Assembly (NCBI RefSeq): GCF_000194945.1
Contig: NZ_GL878508.1
Span: 51,147-115,146 of the forward strand
Source of the DNA: Streptococcus sanguinis SK1 = NCTC 7863
GTDB taxonomy: Bacteria; Bacillota; Bacilli; Lactobacillales; Streptococcaceae
Length of the DNA: 64,000 nt
Direction: 5' to 3'
In this document: positions 1 through 7,297 of the stretch, piece by piece
Numbering within the stretch: position 1 is the stretch's first letter
Layout: each line of letters opens with the position of its first letter
Program-made: the position numbers and the translations under genes
Notes under the pieces: model-generated
Told to the model about the DNA's origin: nothing
The model's database searches: none
Seen by the model: the letters and a program-made list of their open reading frames with translations, nothing else

Positions 1-636
1 CAGGTCGTAGCGATTTTGGGATCAAGCGGAGTCGGGAAAACGACCCTCTTTAACCTCATTGCTGGGATTTTGGAGGTCCAGTCGGGCAGGATTATCCTAG
101 ATGGCCAGGAAAATCCCAAGGGCCGGGTGAGTTATATGCTGCAGAAAGACTTGCTGCTGGAGCACAAGACGGTGCTGGGCAATGTCATCTTGCCCCTGCT
201 AATCCGAAAGGTATCCAAAAAGGAAGCAACGGAGCAGGCAACCCAGATTTTGAAGGAGTTCGGGCTCTTTGATGTGGCAGAAAAGTATCCACATGAGCTG
301 AGCGGGGGGATGCGGCAGCGCGTGGCACTGCTACGGACCTATATGTTCGGCCACAAGCTATTTCTTCTAGACGAGGCCTTTAGTGCTTTGGATGAGCTGA
401 CCAAGATGGAGCTGCACGCTTGGTATCTGGATATTCACCGTAGGCTAGGTCTGACGACTCTTCTCATTACTCATAGCATCGAGGAAGCTCTGGCTCTCAG
501 TGACCGTATTTATATTCTGAAAAATCGGCCTGGGCAAATTGTTGCAGATCTCCAACTGACTTGGTCAGACAGCGAGGATAAGGAACTGCAGAAGCTGCGA
601 TATAAGCAGGAGATTTTAAAGATTTTGGGAGTGTGA
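1..636 (+). CDS. ABC transporter ATP-binding protein (5' partial)
   Basis: The reading frame is open from base 1, so the true start lies before the window. It carries a Walker A (GSSGVGKTT), an ABC signature (LSGGMRQRVAL), a Walker B with D-loop (LFLLDEAFSALD) and an H-loop (LLITHSIEEAL). This makes it the nucleotide-binding subunit of an importer that hydrolyses ATP on the inner face of the membrane. The layout and short C-terminus resemble the NitT/TauT-type importers (SsuB/TauB/ThiZ-like). The substrate cannot be told because the partner permease and binding protein would lie upstream. Confidence 0.9.
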   Translation, partial: QVVAILGSSGVGKTTLFNLIAGILEVQSGRIILDGQENPKGRVSYMLQKDLLLEHKTVLGNVILPLLIRKVSKKEATEQATQILKEFGLFDVAEKYPHELSGGMRQRVALLRTYMFGHKLFLLDEAFSALDELTKMELHAWYLDIHRRLGLTTLLITHSIEEALALSDRIYILKNRPGQIVADLQLTWSDSEDKELQKLRYKQEILKILGV

Positions 637-676
637 AGTAACTGCCTGAATTCCTTTGCTTTCAAGAAACAACTTC

Positions 677-703
677 AATCAAGCCTTTTGGCTTGATTTT
701 TTG
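677..703 (+). terminator. Intrinsic terminator after the ABC gene
   Basis: A perfect 9-bp stem AATCAAGCC / GGCTTGATT with a TTTT loop is followed by a T run. It lies 40 nt after the ABC stop codon. Confidence 0.85.
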
Positions 704-713
704 TATGAGCCCC

Positions 714-742
714 TTTACTTTTGACTTTATTCATGGTACAAT
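714..742 (+). promoter_or_regulatory. Probable rpsD promoter
   Basis: TTTACT (714-719) and TACAAT (737-742) are separated by 17 bp. Transcription would begin near 749 and give a leader of about 150 nt before rpsD. Confidence 0.6.
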
Positions 743-748
743 AGCCTT

Positions 749-897
749 TGTGTGAAATAGCAGCAGGAAAGCATGGAGCTCGTCAACAGAACATCAGCTA
801 TAAAAGTAGCCTTAGCTGTTTGGGCGAAAATGTTCTGCACGAATCAGGGCTTTCTAAGTGACTATTTCCTCAAAAAATTTTACAGGAGGACATTTTT
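749..897 (+). promoter_or_regulatory. Structured rpsD leader, candidate S4 autoregulatory element
   Basis: The leader contains a perfect 8-bp outer helix, CAGAACAT (787-794) with ATGTTCTG (830-837), enclosing an immediately adjacent 6-bp helix CAGCTA (795-800) with TAGCTG (813-818). S4 is known to repress its own mRNA through a structured leader in Bacillus. That this leader does the same is an inference from position and folding. Confidence 0.5.
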
Positions 898-1509
898 ATG
901 TCACGTTATACAGGACCATCTTGGAAACAAGCTCGTCGTTTGGGTCTTTCTCTTACTGGTACAGGTAAAGAATTGGCTCGCCGTAACTATGTACCTGGTC
1001 AACATGGACCAAACAACCGTAGCAAATTGTCAGAATACGGTTTACAATTGGCTGAAAAACAAAAACTTCGTTTCACTTACGGTGTAGGTGAAAAACAATT
1101 CCGTAACTTGTTTGTTCAAGCTTCAAAAATCAAAGAAGGAATCCTTGGTTTCAACTTCATGCTTCTCTTGGAGCGTCGCTTGGATAACGTTGTTTACCGT
1201 CTTGGTCTTGCGACTACTCGTCGTCAAGCTCGTCAATTCGTAAACCATGGTCACATCCTTGTTGACGGAAAACGCGTTGATATCCCATCATACCGCGTAA
1301 CTCCAGGTCAAGTGATCTCAGTTCGTGAGAAATCATTGAAAGTGCCTGCAATCCTTGAAGCTGTTGAAGCAACTCTTGGACGTCCAGCATTCGTATCATT
1401 CGATGCTGAAAAATTAGAAGGTTCATTGACTCGCCTTCCAGAGCGCGATGAAATCAACCCAGAAATCAACGAAGCACTTATCGTTGAATTCTACAACAAA
1501 ATGCTTTAA
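898..1509 (+). CDS. rpsD: 30S ribosomal protein S4
   Basis: This is the primary 16S rRNA-binding protein S4 (203 aa), an initiator of small-subunit assembly. The N-terminus ([16 protein letters not shown]) is typical of Firmicute S4, and the S4 RNA-binding domain lies at about residues 92-155 ([23 protein letters not shown], then [15 protein letters not shown]). The zinc-type cysteines found in some S4 proteins are absent. A strong Shine-Dalgarno (AGGAGG, about 885-890) precedes the ATG. The gene is monocistronic, between its own promoter and a terminator, and its codon use is highly biased, as expected for a strongly expressed ribosomal gene. Confidence 0.98.
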   Translation: MSRYTGPSWKQARRLGLSLTGTGKELARRNYVPGQHGPNNRSKLSEYGLQLAEKQKLRFTYGVGEKQFRNLFVQASKIKEGILGFNFMLLLERRLDNVVYRLGLATTRRQARQFVNHGHILVDGKRVDIPSYRVTPGQVISVREKSLKVPAILEAVEATLGRPAFVSFDAEKLEGSLTRLPERDEINPEINEALIVEFYNKML

Positions 1510-1522
1510 TTTGTATTTGTTC

Positions 1523-1550
1523 AGAGGTCGGTTTCCCGGCTTCTTTTTTA
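1523..1550 (+). terminator. Probable rpsD terminator
   Basis: An imperfect stem (AGAGGTCGG with CCGGCTTCT, using G-U pairs) is followed by TTTTTT, 13 nt after the rpsD stop. Confidence 0.65.
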
Positions 1551-1714
1551 TATTCTCAATGAACTAATAGAGCTATTTCCAAGTAAAAAATGTCAGTGGA
1601 TTGAGACAGCTGTTTTGGGATATTATTTGATTTCTTTCTGCTCCTATCCAATCAGGTGAGACACTCTGTAAAGATTTTTTCCAGCTTTTTTACGGAAGAT
1701 TTGCTGAAATGGTG

Positions 1715-1720
1715 TATAAT
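1715..1720 (+). promoter_or_regulatory. -10 element before the SDR-to-KAS III cluster
   Basis: A perfect TATAAT sits 42 nt before the first gene of the cluster. I see no good -35 at standard spacing. The 200 bp upstream of it holds nothing else that I can identify. Confidence 0.45.
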
Positions 1721-1762
1721 GGGGACAAGACAGAAACAGAAAATTGTATGAAAGGAGTAGCG

Positions 1763-2740
1763 ATGAAGGTTCTAGTGACAGGAGCGACTGGCTTTCTAGG
1801 AAAGTATGTTGTTGAAGAGCTGGCTGAACAAGGCTATCAGGTGCGGGCTTTTGGTCGTAATCTGAAGGCTGGTCGGCAGTTAGAAGGTCCTTTAGTAGAG
1901 TTTTTTGCTGGGGATTTTACCAGAGAAGAAGAAATTTTTGCAGCCTGCGAAGGAGTGGATGCAGTGGTGCACGCTGGTGCTCTCTCAACGATTTGGGGAC
2001 CCTGGGAGCAGTTTTATCAGACTAATGTAGTAGGAACCAAGCTGGTTATGGAAGCTTGCCGACATTTTGGAGTGCAAAGACTGGTCTATATTTCCTCCCC
2101 AAGTGTTTATGCTGCGGCGCGTGATCAACTCGCTATCAAAGAAGAGGCTACTCCTCAGGAGAATGAGCTGAATTTCTATATCAAAAGCAAGCTCATGGCT
2201 GAGCGGATTGTCGGAAGTTATCCTCAAGTTCCATCGGTTATCTTGCGTCCTAGAGGGCTTTTTGGTATTGGAGATACCAGTATCTTTCCTAGGATTCTGC
2301 GCTTGAGCCAAAAATTGGCGATTCCACTCATCAGAAATGGCCAGCAAATGATGGATATGACCTGTGTGGAAAATGTGGCCTTTGCTGTTCGACTGGCTTT
2401 GGAAATTCCAGAAGCGCAAGGACAAGTTTACAATATTACCAACGGAGAATCCCGTAGTTTCAAGGATATGCTGGATGAAGCTTTAGATGGTTTACAGGTT
2501 CGTAAACGTTATGTTAAGTTGCCTGCTGCTTTTCTAGGTATTCTGGCACAGGGATTTGAAAGCTTTTATCGCTTCTTTCATATTGAAAAAGAGCCACCGC
2601 TGACTCTTTACACCTATTACTTAATGCGTTATAGTCAAACGCTGGATATATCAGCAGCAGTAAGGGATTTGGGCTATCAACCCAAGTTGACAATCAGTGA
2701 AGGGATTGCAAAATATGTCCAACATTACCGAGAAAATTGA
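1763..2740 (+). CDS. NAD(P)-dependent epimerase/dehydrogenase of the extended SDR family
   Basis: The protein (325 aa) starts with a Rossmann nucleotide-binding motif, GATGFLG at residues 7-13. The SDR catalytic pair follows as YIKSK after a YISSPSVY strand. It is of the 3-beta-hydroxysteroid dehydrogenase/OleD-like branch and would reduce a keto group or epimerise a sugar. The start was set at the ATG preceded by AAAGGAG (1751-1757) rather than an upstream in-frame ATG at 1709 that lies before the -10 element. It is the first gene of a cluster with a hydrolase, an adenylate-forming enzyme and a KAS III-like enzyme. This favours an acyl rather than a sugar substrate, which is an inference. 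Confidence 0.85.
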   Translation: MKVLVTGATGFLGKYVVEELAEQGYQVRAFGRNLKAGRQLEGPLVEFFAGDFTREEEIFAACEGVDAVVHAGALSTIWGPWEQFYQTNVVGTKLVMEACRHFGVQRLVYISSPSVYAAARDQLAIKEEATPQENELNFYIKSKLMAERIVGSYPQVPSVILRPRGLFGIGDTSIFPRILRLSQKLAIPLIRNGQQMMDMTCVENVAFAVRLALEIPEAQGQVYNITNGESRSFKDMLDEALDGLQVRKRYVKLPAAFLGILAQGFESFYRFFHIEKEPPLTLYTYYLMRYSQTLDISAAVRDLGYQPKLTISEGIAKYVQHYREN

Positions 2741-3542
2741 GTATCTTCAGCCTGGACGCTGCAGCAGTCACTTGCAGCAAATGTTTAAGGGAGTTGCTAA
2801 GAAAAAAATGATTTTTCCAGCTGGTGTTTTCCTCTTGAAGCATCGTGAGAAAGGCTATATTCTCTACGACACTGGCTATTCTCCAGCTATTCTGAAGCCC
2901 AATTTTAAATACTGGCTTTATGGTCTGGGAACGCCTGTTGATATGTCAGAAGAGGAGCGTGTAGATCGTCTGCTTGAGCAAAAAGGAATTGCGCCAGAAG
3001 ATATTTCTTATGTCATCTTGTCGCACTTGCATCCAGATCACATCGGCGGAGCCGCTTTCTTTCCCAAGGCTCGCTTCATTCTGACCAAGACCGTCTTCAA
3101 AACGTATCAACATGCCAAGCTTAAGGATTTGATTTTCAAGGAATTTCTTCCGCAGGATTTTGAGAGTCGGTTGGAAGTGGTGGAACCTCAGCAGGTCCAA
3201 GCAGCATTCCTCTATCGCAAGACAGTCGACTTGTTTGGGGATGGCAGTATATATCTGGCCTCAGTTGATGGCCATGCCGCTGGTCAAGCTTGTCTCTTTT
3301 TGCCAGATTATCATCTGTTTATCGGAGCTGATTTGTGCTGGGGCGTGGATCTGTTGCCGTACACGGAGCAGATGCGTTTCTTGCCGTCACTGATCCAAGA
3401 TAGCAAGGAAGAATACATAGCCGGTGTGGCACTGCTTCGGCAGTTACTTGCTGTTGGCTATCAGGTGCTAGTCAGTCATGATCCGGCTGAGAGAGCGGAG
3501 CAGATTTTGTATGAAACTAGGAACATTTCTAAAAACCTTTAG
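2715..3542 (+). CDS. Metallo-beta-lactamase-fold hydrolase
   Basis: The 275-aa protein has the signature metal-binding HLHPDH motif (H104, H106, D108, H109), preceded by a YDTGY strand and followed by a later histidine in SVDGHAAGQ. It belongs to the lactonase/thioesterase-like MBL hydrolases. The ATG at 2715 is chosen because GAAGGG lies about 10 nt upstream; it overlaps the SDR gene by 26 nt, indicating translational coupling. In this cluster it may cleave a thioester or lactone intermediate, which is inference. Confidence 0.85.
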   Translation: MSNITEKIEYLQPGRCSSHLQQMFKGVAKKKMIFPAGVFLLKHREKGYILYDTGYSPAILKPNFKYWLYGLGTPVDMSEEERVDRLLEQKGIAPEDISYVILSHLHPDHIGGAAFFPKARFILTKTVFKTYQHAKLKDLIFKEFLPQDFESRLEVVEPQQVQAAFLYRKTVDLFGDGSIYLASVDGHAAGQACLFLPDYHLFIGADLCWGVDLLPYTEQMRFLPSLIQDSKEEYIAGVALLRQLLAVGYQVLVSHDPAERAEQILYETRNISKNL

Positions 3543-4770
3543 CGTCATGCGCTGGGGGCATCGATTTAAAGATCGACAGGCATTGGAACGCTATCAAGTC
3601 AAGGCTTTAGCAGCTTATCGGGAATTTTTACAGCAGGAATCGCCTTATTTTAAATCAGGCATTCCAGCAGATTTTAAGATGAGTAAGGCCTTTATGATGG
3701 AGCATTTCAATGAGCTCAATACTCAGGGACTGGATCGAGATGAGTTGCTAGCCTTGGCACTGGAGAGCGAGAGGACACGTGATTTCAGTCCCATGATAGG
3801 AGAAATTGCTGTCGGCTTGTCTTCGGGGACATCCGGTCACCGAGGCTTGTTTTTCACCACTGAAAAGGAGCGCAGTATGTGGGCGGCAGCCATCTTGGGC
3901 AAGATGCTGCCTAAAGGCAAACTCTTTGGGCACAAAATTGCCTTCTTTCTTCGGGCAGATAACCAACTCTATCAGACTGTCAATTCAGGCTTGATTTCTC
4001 TGGAGTATTTTGATACTTTTCAGGGAGCCGAAGAGCATGTAGAGCGCTTGAATGCTTACCAGCCAACAATTTTGGTAGCGCCAGCGTCAATGCTCTTGGA
4101 GTTGGCTAAACAAGTTCAGGCTGGAAATTTACAGATTGCCCCTAGCAAAGTCGTATCAGTGGCAGAAATTTTGGAAGAGCCGGATCGGCAGAGGATTCAA
4201 GCAGGATTTGGTCTGAAAAAGGTGGACCAGGTCTACCAAGCGACCGAGGGCTTTCTAGCTTGCACTTGTGTCCATGGGAATCTTCATCTAAACGAAGATA
4301 TTGTCCATGTAAATAAGTGCTACTTGGACGATAGACGCTTTTATCCAATAATTACGGATTTCAAGCGGACTTCTCAGCCAATTTTTCAATATGAGCTGAA
4401 TGATATCTTGGTGGAAAATCCTGAACCTTGCCCCTGCGGTTCGGTCTTTACACGGATTGATAGGATTGAGGGGCGCTCGGATGATATTTTCATTTTTGAA
4501 AATGCCGCAGGTCAGTCGGTAGAGGTCTTTCCAGACTTTATCCGCCGTTGTCTGCTCTTAGTTGATGGGATTGGAGAATATCAAGTCGCTCAGAAAAAGG
4601 ACTATTCGCTGACCATTGCTATTGAACATCGCAGTCAGCAGCGAGAAGACGAGATTGTCCAGCAGTTTCAGAACTTAGCGAATGCTAAAGACTTTCTTAT
4701 GCCGGCTGTTTCTTTTGAAAATTATCAGCGGGACAGAAGCCGTAAGTTGAAACGTATCTATCGGGCTTAA
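3511..4770 (+). CDS. Adenylate-forming enzyme of the F390 synthetase/PaaK-like branch
   Basis: The 419-aa protein carries the ATP P-loop of adenylate-forming enzymes (SSGTSG, residues 104-109), a YQATEG motif corresponding to the A5 region, and a C-terminal CPCG followed by RIEGRSDDIF, as in phenylacetate-CoA ligase and coenzyme F390 synthetase relatives. It should activate a carboxylate as an acyl-adenylate. The natural substrate is unknown. The start was set at ATG 3511, after GAGCGGAG, giving a 32-nt overlap with the MBL gene. Its length is close to PaaK-family members. Confidence 0.8.
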   Translation: MKLGTFLKTFSVMRWGHRFKDRQALERYQVKALAAYREFLQQESPYFKSGIPADFKMSKAFMMEHFNELNTQGLDRDELLALALESERTRDFSPMIGEIAVGLSSGTSGHRGLFFTTEKERSMWAAAILGKMLPKGKLFGHKIAFFLRADNQLYQTVNSGLISLEYFDTFQGAEEHVERLNAYQPTILVAPASMLLELAKQVQAGNLQIAPSKVVSVAEILEEPDRQRIQAGFGLKKVDQVYQATEGFLACTCVHGNLHLNEDIVHVNKCYLDDRRFYPIITDFKRTSQPIFQYELNDILVENPEPCPCGSVFTRIDRIEGRSDDIFIFENAAGQSVEVFPDFIRRCLLLVDGIGEYQVAQKKDYSLTIAIEHRSQQREDEIVQQFQNLANAKDFLMPAVSFENYQRDRSRKLKRIYRA

Positions 4771-4870
4771 GAATGCTCCAAGTGGAAAAACATATGAATC
4801 AGAGGCTGAAGCGCTTTGGCAGTTTACCTAGCTATTGAGCGGCCCCAAGTCTGACAAGAAGGAGTTTAAT

Positions 4871-5815
4871 ATGACAGCAGTAAAGAATCATATAAAGATT
4901 GTTGGTTATGGTACGCATCTACCTAGAAATACTGTGACTTTTAAGGATCAGACCCGTTATCGAGTGGTGGAAAATGAAGAAACCCAGCTTTCCATGGCTG
5001 TTAAGGCGATTGAAAAAGCCCTAGAGCAAGCCGGTTTGACAATCAAAGACATCGATTGTATCGTGTCAGCCAGTGCGGTGGGCGTTCAGCCTATTCCCTG
5101 CACTGCGGCCCTGATTCATGAGTTGGTAGCCAAGGGCTTGTCCATTCCAGCCATGGATATCAATACGACTTGCACCAGCTTTATCTCGGCTTTGAGTCTC
5201 ATGTCTCATTTGTTGGAGGCTGGTGAGTATCATAGGATCCTCATCGTATCTAGTGAGGTTGGAAGTTTAGGGCTTAATCCTAATCAGAAGGAAAGTTTTG
5301 AGTTGTTCAGTGACGGTGCGGCTGCTTTGATTTTTGAATCAACAGAGGAAGAGAGAGGGGTCATCTCCAGCCTGCAGCGGACCTGGTCCGAGGGAGCTCA
5401 TGATACAGAGATTCGCGGTGGTTTGACATCGTTTCAGCCTAAGGAGTATTCGGATGCTACCAAGACTCACTACATGTTTGACATGAATGGCAAGAAGATT
5501 CTCTTGCTCTCTGCCAGAAAAATTCCAGAAATGTTTAAAGAATTTAAAGAAAAGAGTGGTCTCAGCCTGTCTGACTTGGATTATATCATTCCGCATCAGG
5601 CTAGTCGTGCCCTGCCAATGGTCATGCGCAGCTTGGGTATTCCTGATGATAAATACCTTAATATTGTGCAAGACTATGGGAATATGGTGTCAGTGGCAGT
5701 GCCTTTTTCTCTCTGCTATGCTCTGGAGCGCAATCTAGTCAAGGAAGGGGACACCATCGCTCTGATGGGAACAGCAGCTGGAATGACAGTCAATATGCTG
5801 GCTATGAAATTATAA
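4871..5815 (+). CDS. 3-oxoacyl-ACP synthase III (FabH/OleA-like) family protein
   Basis: The 314-aa protein has the thiolase-fold layout of KAS III with the Cys-His-Asn triad visible as C101 (INTTCTSF), H242 (PHQAS) and N271 (YGNMVS). In housekeeping FabH the last two motifs read PHQAN and GNTSAAS, so this is a divergent paralogue and probably not the fatty-acid initiation enzyme. It would catalyse decarboxylative or head-to-head Claisen condensation of acyl thioesters. The start is the ATG after AAGGAG (about 4860). It ends the cluster, 100 nt after the adenylate-forming gene, and is followed by a strong terminator. Confidence 0.85.
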   Translation: MTAVKNHIKIVGYGTHLPRNTVTFKDQTRYRVVENEETQLSMAVKAIEKALEQAGLTIKDIDCIVSASAVGVQPIPCTAALIHELVAKGLSIPAMDINTTCTSFISALSLMSHLLEAGEYHRILIVSSEVGSLGLNPNQKESFELFSDGAAALIFESTEEERGVISSLQRTWSEGAHDTEIRGGLTSFQPKEYSDATKTHYMFDMNGKKILLLSARKIPEMFKEFKEKSGLSLSDLDYIIPHQASRALPMVMRSLGIPDDKYLNIVQDYGNMVSVAVPFSLCYALERNLVKEGDTIALMGTAAGMTVNMLAMKL

Positions 5816-5823
5816 TATAATAA

Positions 5824-5873
5824 AAACAGGGTGTACAGAACCAAAAGAGGTTTTGTACATCCTGTTTAATTTT
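5824..5873. terminator. Bidirectional terminator between the KAS III-like and TetR genes
   Basis: A long stem pairs AAACAGGGTGTACAGAACC (5824-5842) with GGTTTTGTACATCCTGTTT (5849-5867), followed by AATTTTT. A-rich and T-rich flanks let it serve both convergent genes. Confidence 0.85.
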
Positions 5874-5918
5874 TCAAAATATCAGAAGAGCCAGGACCCA
5901 TTGGGTTCCAACAGCTTC

Positions 5919-6449
5919 TTACAGCATTTTCAAAAGAAATTCTGCTATTTGTTCAGGACTTTCTTTTTTTCCTCTGGCAATCCACATTTGGCAGACACCA
6001 AAGAAGGCGTTGGCGAGAAAAACCCTGCTGTATTCTTTTTCAAAATGATTGTAAACACGTCTACTAAAACGGTCCTGCAGACTATCCGCCAGCATCACCT
6101 GCAGCTTATGGCGCAGGAAATTTTGGATCTCTTTCGTGCCGTTTTCTGTCAAAAGAGCAGCCAAGAGTGGCTCTAGCTGAAGGAACTGAAAGACCTCTGT
6201 AATCGCAGTTTGAATATCTTCTTGATTATTCTCAAAAATATATCCTAACTGATGAAAGAGGTTTTGCTGATAACGTTCAATCATATCGTACTTGTCCTTG
6301 TAGTGAGTATAAAAACTACTACGGCTGATGCCAGCAGCTTGAGCTAGCTGGACAGTAGTGATATGGTCGAAGGACTGCTTATGCAGTAGTGAAACCATGG
6401 CTCTTTCAATAATAGCCTTGGTTTTTCGGCGTTTATTGCTTTCTAACAT
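5919..6449 (-). CDS. TetR/AcrR family transcriptional regulator
   Basis: The protein is 176 aa. The N-terminal HTH is clear: ITTVQLAQAAGISRSSFYTHYKDKYDM at about residues 33-59, the usual TetR recognition helix. The C-terminal ligand domain resembles the DhaS-like or short streptococcal type. A good ribosome site (GGGAG) precedes the ATG at 6449. It is convergent with the KAS III cluster. The nearest plausible target is the yhgE-like gene at 7298, whose promoter carries two TetR-sized palindromes; that link is inferred from proximity. Confidence 0.88.
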   Translation of the reverse strand: MLESNKRRKTKAIIERAMVSLLHKQSFDHITTVQLAQAAGISRSSFYTHYKDKYDMIERYQQNLFHQLGYIFENNQEDIQTAITEVFQFLQLEPLLAALLTENGTKEIQNFLRHKLQVMLADSLQDRFSRRVYNHFEKEYSRVFLANAFFGVCQMWIARGKKESPEQIAEFLLKML

Positions 6450-6663
6450 AAAATCTCCCTTTGAGGCTAAGCCTCAGTCTGCTCTTCAAGCTAATAACTA
6501 TCATAGCAAACTACTTTTTCTTTTTCTCCGTGTACTATTATATCAAATGTTTTTCCAGTGGAAAAGAGTTAAATTCCGGAATTAAGCATAGATAGTCAAA
6601 ATTTTATCTGATTAGGCTTAGTCGACTGGTAAAATAATAAAGCCGAGGCTTTTGTTATGAACA

Positions 6664-7014
6664 TTATTTGAAGTAGAGGTAGTCAGGGTCAGGAGTGACA
6701 TAAAGTAGCTCGCCTTCCTGTGAGAAGATAATAGAAATCTGTTCATTTTTATAAGAGTATAGAATGTATTTGTTTTGTAGCCTAGATGCTTGAGAAATAT
6801 CAACTGCACCTGCTAAAAAGGCACGCGCTTGTTCGGTGCTTATTTTTTGCTCCTGAACCAGCCTTTTAAGATTTTCCAATTCTTTTTCTTCAAGTGCTTT
6901 GCTTTCAGATGCGAGATCAGTGCTTACTTTCTCTGGTTCTCCCAAAATACTTTTGACTTTTTCTTGGGTATATCCTTTAAATTCAGGAATTTGAGCTTCA
7001 AAACCGCCAGATTC
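6664..7014 (-). pseudogene. 5'-truncated remnant of a small lipoprotein-like gene
   Basis: The minus-strand frame is open from a TAG at 7015-7017 to the TAA at 6664. It has no ATG and no ribosome site; its only possible start is a TTG at 6945. The sequence is protein-like (GYTQEKVKSILGEPEKV, later YILYSYKNEQISIIF and a YVTPDPDYLYF ending) and resembles the repeating VKxxLGEP motif of SmpA/OmlA-like lipoproteins. The signal peptide and start are missing, so I regard it as a decayed gene. Function is unknown. Confidence 0.5.
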
Positions 7015-7185
7015 CTAGGATTAGTAATAAACCTTGGCATTGCTAGTCGCATAAATCTTATCATTCTAATATAATGCTGATTTTCTGTGTACCTACCTAT
7101 GGGAAAATACCTTTTGTTTACAGATTATTCAGGGATTAAAGACATTAGGACTAACTTATTCCGCTTCCTTGCAATCTTTTTAAAC

Positions 7186-7210
7186 AAAATTAGACACGGT
7201 GTCCAATTTT
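7186..7210. promoter_or_regulatory. TetR-like operator 1 upstream of yhgE-like gene
   Basis: A 25-bp palindrome with arms AAAATTAGACAC (7186-7197) and GTGTCCAATTTT (7199-7210) matches at 11 of 12 positions around one central G. It lies just upstream of the -35 of the yhgE promoter. Confidence 0.65.
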
Positions 7211-7222
7211 TAAAGAATAAAC

Positions 7223-7250
7223 TTGTAATAATTTTCGATTGGTGTATAAT
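7223..7250 (+). promoter_or_regulatory. Promoter of the yhgE-like gene
   Basis: TTGTAA (7223-7228) and a perfect TATAAT (7245-7250) are separated by 16 bp. Operators flank it on both sides. Confidence 0.7.
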
Positions 7251-7261
7251 CAATTTTATCG

Positions 7262-7286
7262 AAATTTGGACACTGTGTATAATTTT
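7262..7286. promoter_or_regulatory. TetR-like operator 2 downstream of the yhgE -10
   Basis: A second, weaker copy of the palindrome has arms AAATTTGGACAC and GTGTATAATTTT around a central T, with the same GGACAC core. It would cover the start of the transcript and ends next to the Shine-Dalgarno AGGAGG at 7287. Confidence 0.6.
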
Positions 7287-7297
7287 AGGAGGTAGAT

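Noticed and set aside
773..1087. 104-codon frame over the rpsD leader
   Set aside because: It overlaps the structured leader and the rpsD start in another frame and has no ribosome site or recognisable protein features.
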